64,000 nucleotides of DNA from Ornithinibacillus caprae (GTDB lineage: Bacteria > Bacillota > Bacilli > Bacillales > Amphibacillaceae): assembly GCF_009728145.1 (NCBI RefSeq), contig NZ_WOCA01000018.1:23147-87146 (forward strand), given 5' to 3'. Under the pieces are notes generated by a model. It was given only the letters and a program-made list of their open reading frames with translations. It was not told where the DNA came from and searched no databases. The position numbers and the translations under genes were made by a program. This document shows, piece by piece, positions 1-7,862 of this stretch. How positions within the stretch are numbered: the first letter of the stretch is position 1; each line of letters begins with the position of its first letter.

Positions 1-41
1 TTGGTGTTGTATAATTTCATTAACAAATTAATAACTAAAGG

Positions 42-91
42 ATAAGCCTATTTAACGTAGCGGAAGCTGTGTTTTTTGGGCTTATTTTTTT
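42..91 (+). terminator. Probable Rho-independent terminator at the left edge
   Basis: ATAAGCC at 42-48 pairs with GGCTTAT at 79-85, and a run of seven T follows. The large loop contains a small inner hairpin (AGC-GGAA-GCT). It would end a transcript entering from outside the window and separate it from the small genes that follow. Confidence 0.55.
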
Positions 92-110
92 GGAAAAGGA
101 GAGAGGTTGG

Positions 111-263
111 ATGAAATCTACATTTAAAGTATCGTATGAAGAGTTAGTTCGAAACAACAAAGAAGAGATCATGAAGGATAAAAAATATCTGTCAAAGCTA
201 GAAGAAAGAATTGAACAAAGAATAGAAGGAAGTGTTCAGGAAACAAAAGGGAGTGAGGAATAA
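111..263 (+). CDS. FbpB-like small basic protein (50 aa)
   Basis: A 50-residue charged protein with no signal peptide or membrane segment. The pattern of SYEELVRNNKEEI followed by KLEERIEQRIE resembles the FbpB family of Bacillus, small Fur-controlled proteins that act with the FsrA sRNA in iron sparing. The ATG at 111 is preferred to an upstream in-frame GTG at 69 because an AAGGAGAG ribosome site lies just before it. It is followed after two bases by a lipoprotein gene, so the two are probably co-transcribed. No Fur box was recognised upstream, so a role in iron response is not supported here. Family assignment rests on pattern memory only. Confidence 0.55.
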   Translation: MKSTFKVSYEELVRNNKEEIMKDKKYLSKLEERIEQRIEGSVQETKGSEE

Positions 264-265
264 TA

Positions 266-754
266 ATGAAAAAGAAATTATTAATTATAGTTTCCATCTT
301 TACGACTTTAACAATAGTTACAGGATGTTCTAGCTCTAAAAATGAGGAAGGTCAATATGCAGAAGGTATTTCAATAGAAGAAGTTCAGGAATATGACTCA
401 TATCTTCAAGAGGCATTACAAACAGCGAATTCATTAATGAGTACGTATAACAATTCATTAGATGGTTTGTATACTGGAGATACCTCGAATGGACAGTTTG
501 CTAAAGTTCTGAAAGACAATGTGATTGAATCATCTAGGGAATTGGTTAAACTGGTTGAACCCTATGACGTTAATCCTAATTTCTTTGAAATAAATCAGTC
601 TTTATCAAATCTTATAAATAAGCAGCATCAATTATTTTTAGATTCTGTTGATATGGCTAATCAAGATAAAGTAAATAAGGATAATTTAAAAAAACAAGTC
701 TCAAGCATTAAAGATGAACAAGCAATTATCATCAATAATTGGAAACAGTTTTAG
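266..754 (+). CDS. Small lipoprotein of unknown function (162 aa)
   Basis: The N-terminus has a lysine-rich start, a hydrophobic stretch and a lipobox (TGC, Cys21), so the product should be a lipoprotein on the outer face of the membrane. The remainder is polar, Asn/Gln-rich and probably all helical (YDSYLQEALQTANSLMSTYN, then repeated leucine-spaced segments), similar in style to Bacillus lipoproteins with a small helical bundle. It starts two bases after the FbpB-like gene behind a GAGTGAGG ribosome site. I do not recognise a characterised family, and the function is unknown. Confidence 0.7.
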   Translation: MKKKLLIIVSIFTTLTIVTGCSSSKNEEGQYAEGISIEEVQEYDSYLQEALQTANSLMSTYNNSLDGLYTGDTSNGQFAKVLKDNVIESSRELVKLVEPYDVNPNFFEINQSLSNLINKQHQLFLDSVDMANQDKVNKDNLKKQVSSIKDEQAIIINNWKQF

Positions 755-781
755 AAAAATTTAAAATGGAGAGAAAATGCT

Positions 782-922
782 ATGGCTTTATACGCAAAAG
801 ATTATCTTGAAAAATTAATAAAAAGAATAGATCTTGTCATAGCACATGCCCAAAAAGGAATATTTGAAGAACAAATAGGCTCTTTACAGAAAGAAGTAAG
901 TTATATCTTGAGTAGTAAGTAA
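782..922 (+). CDS. Short ORF of 46 aa, possibly the 5' part of a broken gene
   Basis: An ATG at 782 with a GGAGAG ribosome site begins a 46-residue amphipathic, Lys/Glu-rich peptide (MALYAKDYLEKLIKRIDLV...). It stops at 920-922 within an AGTAGTAAGTAA tract. A second open stretch without a start codon continues in another frame immediately afterwards (912-1046). Either this is a genuine small protein or it is the front end of a gene frameshifted at the short AGTA repeat. Function unknown. Confidence 0.4.
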   Translation: MALYAKDYLEKLIKRIDLVIAHAQKGIFEEQIGSLQKEVSYILSSK

Positions 923-1046
923 TCCTAAAATTTATAGAGGTTTTAAATCGGATTATAATTATTTTGATATTGAACAACTAGTGAATGCAAGGAATGAGAT
1001 CTTGAACTTCTACGAGCGAATTTGCTTTAGAAAGTCAACTTGCTAG
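912..1046 (+). pseudogene. Startless reading-frame remnant following the 46-aa ORF
   Basis: From 912 to the TAG at 1044-1046 the third frame is open and reads like real protein (PKIYRGFKSDYNYFDIEQL, then ARNEILNFYERICFRKS), but it has no start codon. Its frame differs by one base from the ORF ending at 922. The simplest reading is that a roughly 90-residue protein gene has lost its frame at the AGTAGTAAGTAA tract. The terminal TAG overlaps the ribosome site of the next gene. Family not recognised. Confidence 0.35.
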
Positions 1047-1056
1047 GAGAATCGTT

Positions 1057-1290
1057 ATGGAAAATAAAAAATTAAATAATCAATCTAGGTTAATAAGTTT
1101 ATTATTAACTGCAGAGAAATACCAACAAAATTTAGATATAACTGTATTAAAAAGAGAATTGTCATTGTCTTATACAGGTCGAGTACAACATTATGACCGA
1201 GATAGTGAACAAATTCAGTTTATTGATTTTGAGAATAACACAATACATTATTTTGATATTGATATGATTGATGCAGCTATTTGTATATAA
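1057..1290 (+). CDS. YolD-like small protein (77 aa)
   Basis: A 77-residue soluble protein starting at an ATG after a clear AGGAG site. The first half is a basic amphipathic helix; the second half has alternating short beta-like segments (GRVQHYDRDSEQIQFIDF, then IHYFDIDMID), compatible with the small barrel of YolD-like proteins. YolD proteins in Bacillus often accompany UvrX/Y-family polymerases, but none is present here. Assignment to the family is weak and the function is unknown. Confidence 0.5.
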   Translation: MENKKLNNQSRLISLLLTAEKYQQNLDITVLKRELSLSYTGRVQHYDRDSEQIQFIDFENNTIHYFDIDMIDAAICI

Positions 1291-1346
1291 AGTTATATTT
1301 AGAGTATTCATGATATTCTTTTATAATTTTCGGGAGGGAATTTAAA

Positions 1347-1562
1347 ATGAAGCAAACATTATTATTTGATAAAATTAATTCATTAAAAATTTGGTGGTGG
1401 GTAAGTAGATATAAGAAATGTCCGAAGTGCGGAAGTAATGAGTTAGGAATTGGTAAAGGTGCTTTTGAAGTAAATGAATATCACTTCAAGAGAACTTGTA
1501 AATGTGGTTTAAATATTACAAGAGGAAGATTATATTTAACTGAAAAACCATACAATAAATAA
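1347..1562 (+). CDS. Zinc-ribbon protein, DUF3797-like (71 aa)
   Basis: A 71-residue protein behind a GGGAGG site. Two Cys pairs, CPKCGS near residue 25 and CKCG near residue 51, would bind one zinc ion as a zinc ribbon. The string KRTCKCGLNI with the spacing between pairs resembles the DUF3797 domain found in Bacillus small proteins. The 3' end of the gene is built into a terminator stem. No partner suggests a role; nucleic-acid binding is possible but unproven. Confidence 0.65.
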   Translation: MKQTLLFDKINSLKIWWWVSRYKKCPKCGSNELGIGKGAFEVNEYHFKRTCKCGLNITRGRLYLTEKPYNK

Positions 1563-1580
1563 GTATGGTTTTTACTTTTT
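1543..1580 (+). terminator. Rho-independent terminator overlapping the zinc-ribbon stop codon
   Basis: AAAAACCATAC (1543-1553) pairs perfectly with GTATGGTTTTT (1563-1573) across a 9-nt loop that contains the stop codon, and a T-rich tail follows. Confidence 0.8.
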
Positions 1581-1668
1581 TCAATGTAACTAGTTGTGAT
1601 TATAACATTTACTATTTTTATATACATATGGACATAATGGAGATATATAGCTAAAGGAGGAATTATCA

Positions 1669-2667
1669 TTGGATTCTCTATTTTTAAAGCAAGAAGAAAT
1701 TTTTACATTCTACAAACGTGATGGGGAGAAAATCGAAAGGAAAACCGAATTACGATTTGATCCATTAACCGGTGAATCATCACGTATTGTAGTTGACCCC
1801 GGCATAAAGCTAACACCTCCTAATTATACGGATATGGCAGAAAAAACTGGTGGGGAAAATTGTCCATTTTGCCTAGAAAACATTCATGAACAGACACCAA
1901 TCTTTTCAAAGGAGCAAGATAATATCACTCATGGAAAAGCAATCGTATTTCCAAATCTATTCCCCTATAGTAAATATAATGGTGTTACCATTTTTTCCGA
2001 TCAGCATTTCATACGTCTAGAAGAATTCACTACATCTCTGTTAAAGGATGCCTTTATAGCTTGTCAAACCTATATAAAAAGAGTAATCGATCGAGAAGAA
2101 AAGCCCGTTTACATTTCAATCAATTGGAATTACCTTCCATTATCAGGAGGAAGTATGTTACACCCACATCTCCATGTGATTATTTCAGAATCCGCAACAA
2201 ACTATCAAAATCGCTTTGAAAGAAAATGTAGAGCATTCCAGGAAAATCATGAAGTAGACTATTTGTCTTCCTTATATCAATACGAAAAAGAGGTAGGAGA
2301 AAGGTGGATTGGGGAGAATGGTAATATTGCCTGGTTACACGCCTATTCACCAAAGGGACATAATGATTTTATTAGTATTTTTCGAGATAAAAGCAGCATA
2401 GAAGATCTAACAGACCAAGACTGGAGTCATTTTGCTAAAGGATTACAAGCTATATTTGCTACACTAGCAGAACAAGGATTAGCCAGCTTTAATATGGGAC
2501 TAACCTTCGCCAATACAGGTTCACCAATTCACGCACGACTAATTCCTAGGTTAGACTTTGGCGAACTACATACAAGTGATTTCAACTATTTCCAAGTAAT
2601 ACATGATGAAGGATTAACCTACAAAGCACCAGAAAAAGTTGCAGCACTGGCTAGGAAACACTTTTAG
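1669..2667 (+). CDS. GalT-like HIT-superfamily nucleotidyltransferase (332 aa)
   Basis: The protein begins at TTG 1669, eight bases after a strong AAAGGAGG site. It has the class I galactose-1-phosphate uridylyltransferase layout: an early RFDPLTGE segment (res 29-36), a CPFC zinc pair (Cys65, Cys68), and the catalytic-loop segment GGSMLHPHLHV (His165, 167, 169). Classical GalT has HPHxQ; here the last position is His, as in Ap4A phosphorylases and many HIT hydrolases. Transfer or phosphorolysis of a nucleoside diphosphate compound is therefore likely, but the substrate is uncertain. The true galactose operon at 52.3-57.1 kb encodes a different, class II GalT, so this is not simply a duplicate. 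It is a single-gene unit closed by a terminator. Confidence 0.75.
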   Translation: MDSLFLKQEEIFTFYKRDGEKIERKTELRFDPLTGESSRIVVDPGIKLTPPNYTDMAEKTGGENCPFCLENIHEQTPIFSKEQDNITHGKAIVFPNLFPYSKYNGVTIFSDQHFIRLEEFTTSLLKDAFIACQTYIKRVIDREEKPVYISINWNYLPLSGGSMLHPHLHVIISESATNYQNRFERKCRAFQENHEVDYLSSLYQYEKEVGERWIGENGNIAWLHAYSPKGHNDFISIFRDKSSIEDLTDQDWSHFAKGLQAIFATLAEQGLASFNMGLTFANTGSPIHARLIPRLDFGELHTSDFNYFQVIHDEGLTYKAPEKVAALARKHF

Positions 2668-2850
2668 AGATGGAAAGTAAACGGAAAAATTTATTAGTTC
2701 CGATTCTATGGAGAAATAAGACGAATAGCAACAAGCCTTGGATTTTCAAAGGCTCTCTAAGCTGCTATTAAAAGCTTTTATTCATGAAAAAGATTTGCTA
2801 TCCTGTGCTCGTACCAGCTGATGGTGAATCCTATTCATTGTAAGACTAAA

Positions 2851-2885
2851 AAACAGACAGAAATGAGGTATTTCTGTCTGTTTAA
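2851..2885. terminator. Strong bidirectional hairpin terminator
   Basis: A perfect 14-bp stem (AAACAGACAGAAAT at 2851-2864 with its complement at 2870-2883) with a 5-nt loop. A-rich and T-rich flanks on the two sides fit termination of the GalT-like gene and of the convergent gene at 2959-3573. The rest of 2668-2958 shows no convincing gene. Confidence 0.75.
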
Positions 2886-2958
2886 TAAGTAATTAACCTA
2901 TCCTAAGTATGCTAAATCGTATATTTTTTTCCAAAACAAAACCAACTGTGTTAGCTTT

Positions 2959-3573
2959 TTAATATCGGAGAAATTCTTTTAATGTTTCTTTGGTAAAGTT
3001 TTCTTTGATTCCTTTCTTATTAAGAAAATAGTCCATTATCTCATCTTGCTTATAACCAAGCTCCATAACTCCCTGAGCAATAGTAGACAAATAGGCTGCA
3101 GATGGCGTATTTATTTCCATGTTCCCCATTGGTTCATTCGTAGTAAACGTAAACATTGGAGCACCATTCAGTTCACCCAAATAAACGATCCTACCATACC
3201 AACCATCCCCTATAGATAAGAAACCATTAGTCATTACCTTTTGAAAGTTAATATCAATAAAATCACAATTATTTTCTTGGGCAACAACCTCAGTAAATTG
3301 TTCATCGGTAATCAAGTACTTTCTACCTATAGTTGGCTCATTCTTCGTTATGGAATGATCAATAAACGCTACTCCACCTAATCCCCATTTACTTCGTTGC
3401 TTGGAGAAGTAAAGAGCATAAGGCATTTCTACTTTCCCGCTTGCCTTTGGTGGCGTTTTATCCGTACAACCTACTTCTGGTCTATCAGCACCAGGTGGAC
3501 GTTCGCCATTGATATAGCACATAAATCGATCTTTACATAGATTAGAACCATAGCTTACATACCAAACATCCAT
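2959..3573 (-). CDS. Gamma-glutamylcyclotransferase-fold protein (204 aa)
   Basis: The N-terminus carries WYVSYGSNL, the YGSNL phosphate-cradle motif of the gamma-glutamylcyclotransferase/BtrG fold, which cyclises gamma-glutamyl amides to 5-oxoproline or related products. An internal PPGADRPEVGC segment and WGLGGVAFID are consistent with the longer Bacillus members of this group, some of which have been misnamed histone deacetylase in databases. It is cytoplasmic, with no signal peptide. It lies 14 bases downstream of the Nudix gene with its own AGGGGGAAAG site, so the two form an operon. The true substrate is unknown. Confidence 0.7.
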   Translation of the reverse strand: MDVWYVSYGSNLCKDRFMCYINGERPPGADRPEVGCTDKTPPKASGKVEMPYALYFSKQRSKWGLGGVAFIDHSITKNEPTIGRKYLITDEQFTEVVAQENNCDFIDINFQKVMTNGFLSIGDGWYGRIVYLGELNGAPMFTFTTNEPMGNMEINTPSAAYLSTIAQGVMELGYKQDEIMDYFLNKKGIKENFTKETLKEFLRY

Positions 3574-3587
3574 AAGTATCTTTCCCC

Positions 3588-4055
3588 CTATTGATCTATT
3601 GTCAGAAACATTGTGTGTTTTGGAAGATCGTTTAATCCTTCCCTTAAAAATGCTGGATACAATTCTATTTCACTTAATTGACTAATAGGGAACCATTGGT
3701 AAATCAATACACGCTCCCCTTCCTTCCCATAAAAAGGGTCCTTACCTTTGTATATCGGACCATCTATTCTTACTTTATAATAAGCGGCAATCTCATGAAA
3801 TGCTTCCCCTTCAAAATCGAAAAAGTTTTCCGTAAACCATAATAAGCGTTCAACCGAAACATCGACATCTAGTTCTTCTTTCATCTCTCTAACAGCCGTT
3901 TTCCCTGTACTTTCAAACATTTCTACTCTTCCACCGGGAAGTGCCCAATGTTCATCATATTCATTTTTATGTAACAATACACGTTCATCATCCATAGCGA
4001 TTACACCAGTACGAAAATTAAACTTTCCCTCTCCAATACGTGTGGAAATATCCAT
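3588..4055 (-). CDS. Nudix hydrolase (155 aa)
   Basis: The Nudix box is visible as GGRVEMFE-x7-REMKEEL, giving the metal-binding Glu cluster. The Gly that usually follows the EE pair is Asp here, a tolerated variant. The segment HWALPGGRVE is typical of 8-oxo-dGTP/NADH-type Nudix enzymes that hydrolyse nucleoside diphosphates linked to another group. Length is normal for a single-domain enzyme. Start ATG at 4055 has an AAGGGG site. It is the first gene of a two-gene unit with the downstream cyclotransferase-fold protein. Substrate not predictable from the sequence. Confidence 0.85.
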   Translation of the reverse strand: MDISTRIGEGKFNFRTGVIAMDDERVLLHKNEYDEHWALPGGRVEMFESTGKTAVREMKEELDVDVSVERLLWFTENFFDFEGEAFHEIAAYYKVRIDGPIYKGKDPFYGKEGERVLIYQWFPISQLSEIELYPAFLREGLNDLPKHTMFLTIDQ

Positions 4056-4229
4056 TTCACAACCCCTTTTCCTTTTTGTATAATCATTCTGAACTTTTGG
4101 TTAAAAATAATCAACTAATATCTAATTTAGATTAAAAATGTAGAAATTGTGTCAACTGAAGGAAATTACTTATTTGTGATACGGATCATGATATAATGCT
4201 AAATAGCAAGAGACAAGGAGTGGACTTAC

Positions 4230-4760
4230 ATGAAATTAAAAACAATCGGAGTTAGTTTATTGTTTGCTTTTTTGTTAGTAGCTTGTGGGGATACAGACGA
4301 AGATAACACTGTACAAGAAAGCGATATAGAAAATATGAAAGAGTTAGTACAAGAATACAGTACTGGTAACTTTGAGGATGAAACTGCTTCTATTACATCA
4401 ACACAATTAATCGTAACTGAAAATGATGAAAATGAAACGGTTTATGAACTGCCTGAAGAAGAATTTTTCGTATCTATCGCCCCCTACATCAATGAAACCC
4501 ATCCATGTACAAACCATAGCTTAACAGGTTGTCAAGGTGAAATGGTCGAGGAAGAATTTGATGTTTATATTGAAGATACAGAAGGTAACGTAGTTGTAGA
4601 TGAAACATTATCAACCATGGAGAATGGATTTTTTGACCTATGGCTACCACGAGACAAAACATACTCCATTACAATTAAACAAGATGGAAAAGTAGTTGAG
4701 TCAGAATTCTCTACATTTGAAAATGATTGTACTTGTATTACAACGTTGCAGTTACTATAG
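4230..4760 (+). CDS. cueP: CueP-family copper-binding lipoprotein (176 aa)
   Basis: A lipobox (LLVAC, Cys19) predicts an extracytoplasmic lipoprotein. The body matches the CueP family closely: THPCTNHSLTGCQGE (Cys93, Cys101), the segment NGFFDLWLPRD, and a C-terminal CTCITTLQL (Cys167, Cys169). In Salmonella CueP is a periplasmic copper protein that binds copper through conserved cysteines; a similar copper-storage or copper-detoxifying role outside the membrane is inferred here. A TATAAT box at 4192-4197 lies about 32 bases before the start. No copper-regulator site was recognised, though a second copper cluster lies at 50.1-52.2 kb. Confidence 0.85.
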   Translation: MKLKTIGVSLLFAFLLVACGDTDEDNTVQESDIENMKELVQEYSTGNFEDETASITSTQLIVTENDENETVYELPEEEFFVSIAPYINETHPCTNHSLTGCQGEMVEEEFDVYIEDTEGNVVVDETLSTMENGFFDLWLPRDKTYSITIKQDGKVVESEFSTFENDCTCITTLQLL

Positions 4761-4807
4761 ATATTTGCCAACCGGCTTGGTTCTTATCCGATTCGGTTAT
4801 ATACAAC

Positions 4808-4838
4808 AAAAAGGAGCCCTTTACAGGCTCCTTTTTCG
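4808..4838. terminator. Bidirectional terminator between cueP and the spore protein gene
   Basis: AAAAAGGAGCC (4808-4818) pairs with GGCTCCTTTTT (4826-4836) over a 7-nt loop, so both strands end the stem in a U run. It serves two convergent genes. Confidence 0.9.
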
Positions 4839-4844
4839 CGTATG

Positions 4845-5042
4845 CTACTGTTTTGAATTTTGCATACTAGATTCGGCAAGTTTGATCATTCGTTTGACCA
4901 TCTCGCCCCCCACAGATCCGTTCTCACGTGCAGTCGTGTCCGCCCCAGGCTGAACACCGAATTCGTTTGCAATTTCCTCTTTCATGCGGTCCATTGCATT
5001 TTGCGCACCTGGCACTAACAATTTATTATTGTTTCTTGCCAT
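4845..5042 (-). CDS. Alpha/beta-type small acid-soluble spore protein (65 aa)
   Basis: This 65-residue protein carries the family signature: [10 protein letters not shown] with the germination-protease cleavage region, then [20 protein letters not shown]. Such proteins saturate spore DNA, protect it from UV and heat, and are degraded during germination. The start is set by AAGGAGTGATC before ATG 5042. Expression is expected in the forespore under sigma G; no promoter was assigned. Its presence is the firmest sign that the organism forms endospores. Confidence 0.95.
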   Translation of the reverse strand: MARNNNKLLVPGAQNAMDRMKEEIANEFGVQPGADTTARENGSVGGEMVKRMIKLAESSMQNSKQ

Positions 5043-5126
5043 CCTTGATCACTCCTTGTGGGTTTTGTGAACAGAAATAATTCTGTTCCTCTCTAGTTTT
5101 TGATGGTTGAACAAATATATACGGAA

Positions 5127-7520
5127 TTACTCTGGTACTAACTGCAACGTCTTCCCTTCCTCCGGATTCAATGTCGTAACATGGTATTCACCATGAACCC
5201 AATTATCTAATTGATCGTGATACCATTCACTTCGAAAATGTCCTTCTTGACCTGGTCCAACAATATGATATCCAACATTCATGTCACTTGTATCAATAAC
5301 AAATCGCCATGAGGCTCCATGATTTACTTCACCCGTGTTTGCATTATATGCTGCTGCCATTGGTGTCACAGCACTTCCCCCGACTGGAAGAGGATCCTCT
5401 CGATTAAAGAAATAAGCAAGAACGGGATGGATTCCGGATAATGGATGGTCAAAATGTACATGATGAAAATCCCCCCAGCGCCAAGTGGTAACGTCCTCCC
5501 CGTACGATTCGGAAAGCTTCCTAATTGTATTTTCCAAGGAATCTTTTAAAACCGATTCTATTCCTCCGTTTTCCTCGATCCAAATTGACGTTTCACCTTT
5601 TATTGCTTTTCGAAGTAGTTCATCGGTTGTTTGTCCACGACTGCCAAACAACCCCATAACACTTTCAGGAATTTCATCGTGATATAATATAGCTTCCATT
5701 TCATCCAGCCAATGATGAAAAATTAATGGTTGTTCAAAATCGACATGATCCATGAAATTCCATTCTTCTAATGAAGCTAAAGCTCGTTCTTCATTCGATC
5801 CTAGTTCAACATCTTTTAATGTCTCTATAAATAATGGAACAAACTCCCTAGCTTGCAAATTAGTAATATCCATTTGCAGTGCCTGCATATCTTCTACAGT
5901 TAGCCGATCCGTGTCTTCTAATACTTCCGCTATTCGTTCAAACCGGTATGGCTGTGCCCAAACATTACTAATATGGTACGGGTAATCCTCACCAATAATT
6001 TTATTATTTGCCGTAGCAATAAATCCTTTATCTGGATTCACAACACGCGGTAATTCATCGAATGGAATATAGCCTTGCCACTCATGCTCTGCTTCCCAAC
6101 CAGGTAAAGGTAATAGCGCATCTTCCCCTTCTTGGTATATCGGTATAAGCCCATTTGCTTTATAAGCAATCGTCCCATCCGTTGAAGCAAATACAAAGTT
6201 CTGTGCAGGGACAAGGAATTTCTCTAATCCTTTTTCAAACTCGTCCCAGTTGGATGCACGATTGATTTCCAAAATCGCTTCTAATTCAGTTGTTGGATCT
6301 AATGCTGTCCAACGTAAGGATAAAACCGTATTTTTCCCACTATCCTCAGCAAATTCAGAAACGATTGGTCCATTTCTCGTTTCTACTACTTGATAATCAA
6401 TTGTTTCTCCATCTTTTACACGGATTGGTTCATCAATAATCGTCGCTTCTTCCCATTGCTCCTCATATAAGTATTCATTTGGATTATCAGGATTTCGCTT
6501 TTCAATATATAGTTGTTGTACATCTGGACCTGTATTTGTTACTCCCCATGCTATCTGATCATTATGACCTAAAATGATTCCTGGTACTCCAGCGAAAATA
6601 ACGCCACTTACATTCATGTCGTCCGTCTCCAAATGCATTTGGAGCCATATAGACGGGGTAGCTAAACCAAGGTGTGGATCATCCGCAAGTAATGGGAGTC
6701 CAGAATCCGTCTTTTCCCCACTAACAACCCAGTTATTACTACCATTAAATGCATGTGGAATCACGGCATGTTCAAAACTTGCTGCTATATCAATTTCATC
6801 TTCTCCAATAATCGTTGGCTTGCTTTCGGGATAGTTTGGAAATAATTCATATGCTTTTTCTTCGTCGAATCGATTCAATGCATCATAATTAAATGCTTGT
6901 CGTTCCCAATTCCCCCCTAAATCGAAAGCCATAAATTTACCTATAGTCAAGGAATCAATTGGTGTCCATGGTTCAGGGTTTGCTCCCATCAGCAAAAATT
7001 CAACTGGTAAGCTATTTGTATCTATTGCTTCCTCCATATATGCATTAACTCCATTTGCAAACCACTCTAAAACTTGTTTATTTTCTTCTGAGTATATATC
7101 ATATGATTTTTCTGCTGCTCTTCTTAATCCCAAGGTACGAAAATATTTATCCTGGTTAACAGCTGCTTCCCCGACAACTTCACTCAGCGTTCCAGAGGCT
7201 TGTCTACGGGATAATTCCATTTGAAACATTCTATTTTGAGCCTGTAAATATCCTTGTGCTATATATAAATCATGATCACTAGTTGCTTTAATATGTGGAA
7301 TTCCATGCTCGTCTGTAATAACTAAAACTTCATCCTCTAGCATTGGTAGGGTAATTGTTCCTTCTATCTTAGGTAATGATTTGTTTATGTATCCGTTTAC
7401 AAAAAGGAACGCTGTAATAGTTATGATCAGCATACCTCCAGCTATGATAAGACTATACTTCTTCCAATTTCGTTTTCTCTTCTTTTTCGGCTCAGTCAAT
7501 ACACGTTCCGCTTGATTCAA
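5127..7520 (-). CDS. Membrane-anchored penicillin acylase family protein (797 aa)
   Basis: An Ntn-hydrolase of the penicillin/cephalosporin/acyl-homoserine-lactone acylase family. A basic N-terminus is followed by one membrane segment (about res 22-43), so the enzyme is anchored with its body outside. The precursor cleavage point and nucleophile are visible as NG-SNNWVVSGEK, with Ser261 becoming the first residue of the beta chain. LLADDPHLGL and LGHNDQIAWGVT are further family hallmarks. Length is normal. It is expected to hydrolyse amide bonds of acylated compounds, possibly including quorum signals or beta-lactams; the substrate is not deducible. It stands alone, and a palindromic operator-like site overlaps its probable promoter. 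Confidence 0.9.
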   Translation of the reverse strand: MNQAERVLTEPKKKRKRNWKKYSLIIAGGMLIITITAFLFVNGYINKSLPKIEGTITLPMLEDEVLVITDEHGIPHIKATSDHDLYIAQGYLQAQNRMFQMELSRRQASGTLSEVVGEAAVNQDKYFRTLGLRRAAEKSYDIYSEENKQVLEWFANGVNAYMEEAIDTNSLPVEFLLMGANPEPWTPIDSLTIGKFMAFDLGGNWERQAFNYDALNRFDEEKAYELFPNYPESKPTIIGEDEIDIAASFEHAVIPHAFNGSNNWVVSGEKTDSGLPLLADDPHLGLATPSIWLQMHLETDDMNVSGVIFAGVPGIILGHNDQIAWGVTNTGPDVQQLYIEKRNPDNPNEYLYEEQWEEATIIDEPIRVKDGETIDYQVVETRNGPIVSEFAEDSGKNTVLSLRWTALDPTTELEAILEINRASNWDEFEKGLEKFLVPAQNFVFASTDGTIAYKANGLIPIYQEGEDALLPLPGWEAEHEWQGYIPFDELPRVVNPDKGFIATANNKIIGEDYPYHISNVWAQPYRFERIAEVLEDTDRLTVEDMQALQMDITNLQAREFVPLFIETLKDVELGSNEERALASLEEWNFMDHVDFEQPLIFHHWLDEMEAILYHDEIPESVMGLFGSRGQTTDELLRKAIKGETSIWIEENGGIESVLKDSLENTIRKLSESYGEDVTTWRWGDFHHVHFDHPLSGIHPVLAYFFNREDPLPVGGSAVTPMAAAYNANTGEVNHGASWRFVIDTSDMNVGYHIVGPGQEGHFRSEWYHDQLDNWVHGEYHVTTLNPEEGKTLQLVPE

Positions 7521-7568
7521 ATACTTTTCCCCCTTTTTCGTTTCTTAAAATTCAGATAAATTAAATGT

Positions 7569-7598
7569 ATTATATCATATAATGAACGATCATTCATT
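7569..7598 (-). promoter_or_regulatory. Probable promoter -10 and TetR-type operator of the penicillin acylase gene
   Basis: On the minus strand a TATAAT box (7569-7574) is preceded by an almost perfect palindrome at 7581-7598 (AATGAACGATCATTCATT on the plus strand). This size and sequence style suits a TetR-family repressor, and the site lies in the -35/-10 interval where binding would block RNA polymerase. No regulator gene of that family is in the window. Confidence 0.45.
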
Positions 7599-7742
7599 AT
7601 TTTCCTTATGTATTGTGATGTGCACCTTATTCTTAAAAACATACTACCTCGTATACTGTTTCACTCAAAAACTGCTGTCATTATAACAGATTAACTAACT
7701 TAAAATGCTGGTAATATAAGACAAACAGAAATCTACACAAAT

Positions 7743-7760
7743 TTGTTACATTTTTCACAA
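7743..7760. promoter_or_regulatory. Rex-like operator 1 upstream of pflB
   Basis: TTGTTACATTTTTCACAA matches the Rex consensus TTGTGAA-N4-TTCACAA with a perfect right half and two mismatches in the left half. Rex senses NADH/NAD+ and controls fermentation genes including pfl in Gram-positive bacteria. It lies 103 bases before the pflB start. Confidence 0.55.
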
Positions 7761-7817
7761 TGATATTTTGGAATACATGTTATTATGTATTTAAGAAAGT
7801 AATTATTTTGATTTGAA

Positions 7818-7835
7818 TTGCTCATTATTTCACAA
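7818..7835. promoter_or_regulatory. Rex-like operator 2 upstream of pflB
   Basis: TTGCTCATTATTTCACAA has the same 18-base layout, again with a perfect TTCACAA right half, 75 bases downstream of operator 1 and just before the ribosome site. The left half is weaker (TTG and the last A match). The remaining sequence of 7599-7742 shows no gene. Confidence 0.45.
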
Positions 7836-7862
7836 ATTAATTAATAAGTTGGAGGGATTTAA

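Noticed and set aside
2687..2791. Short open frame after the GalT-like gene (MESKRKNLLVPILW...)
   Set aside because: No ribosome site, and composition does not look like a conserved protein.
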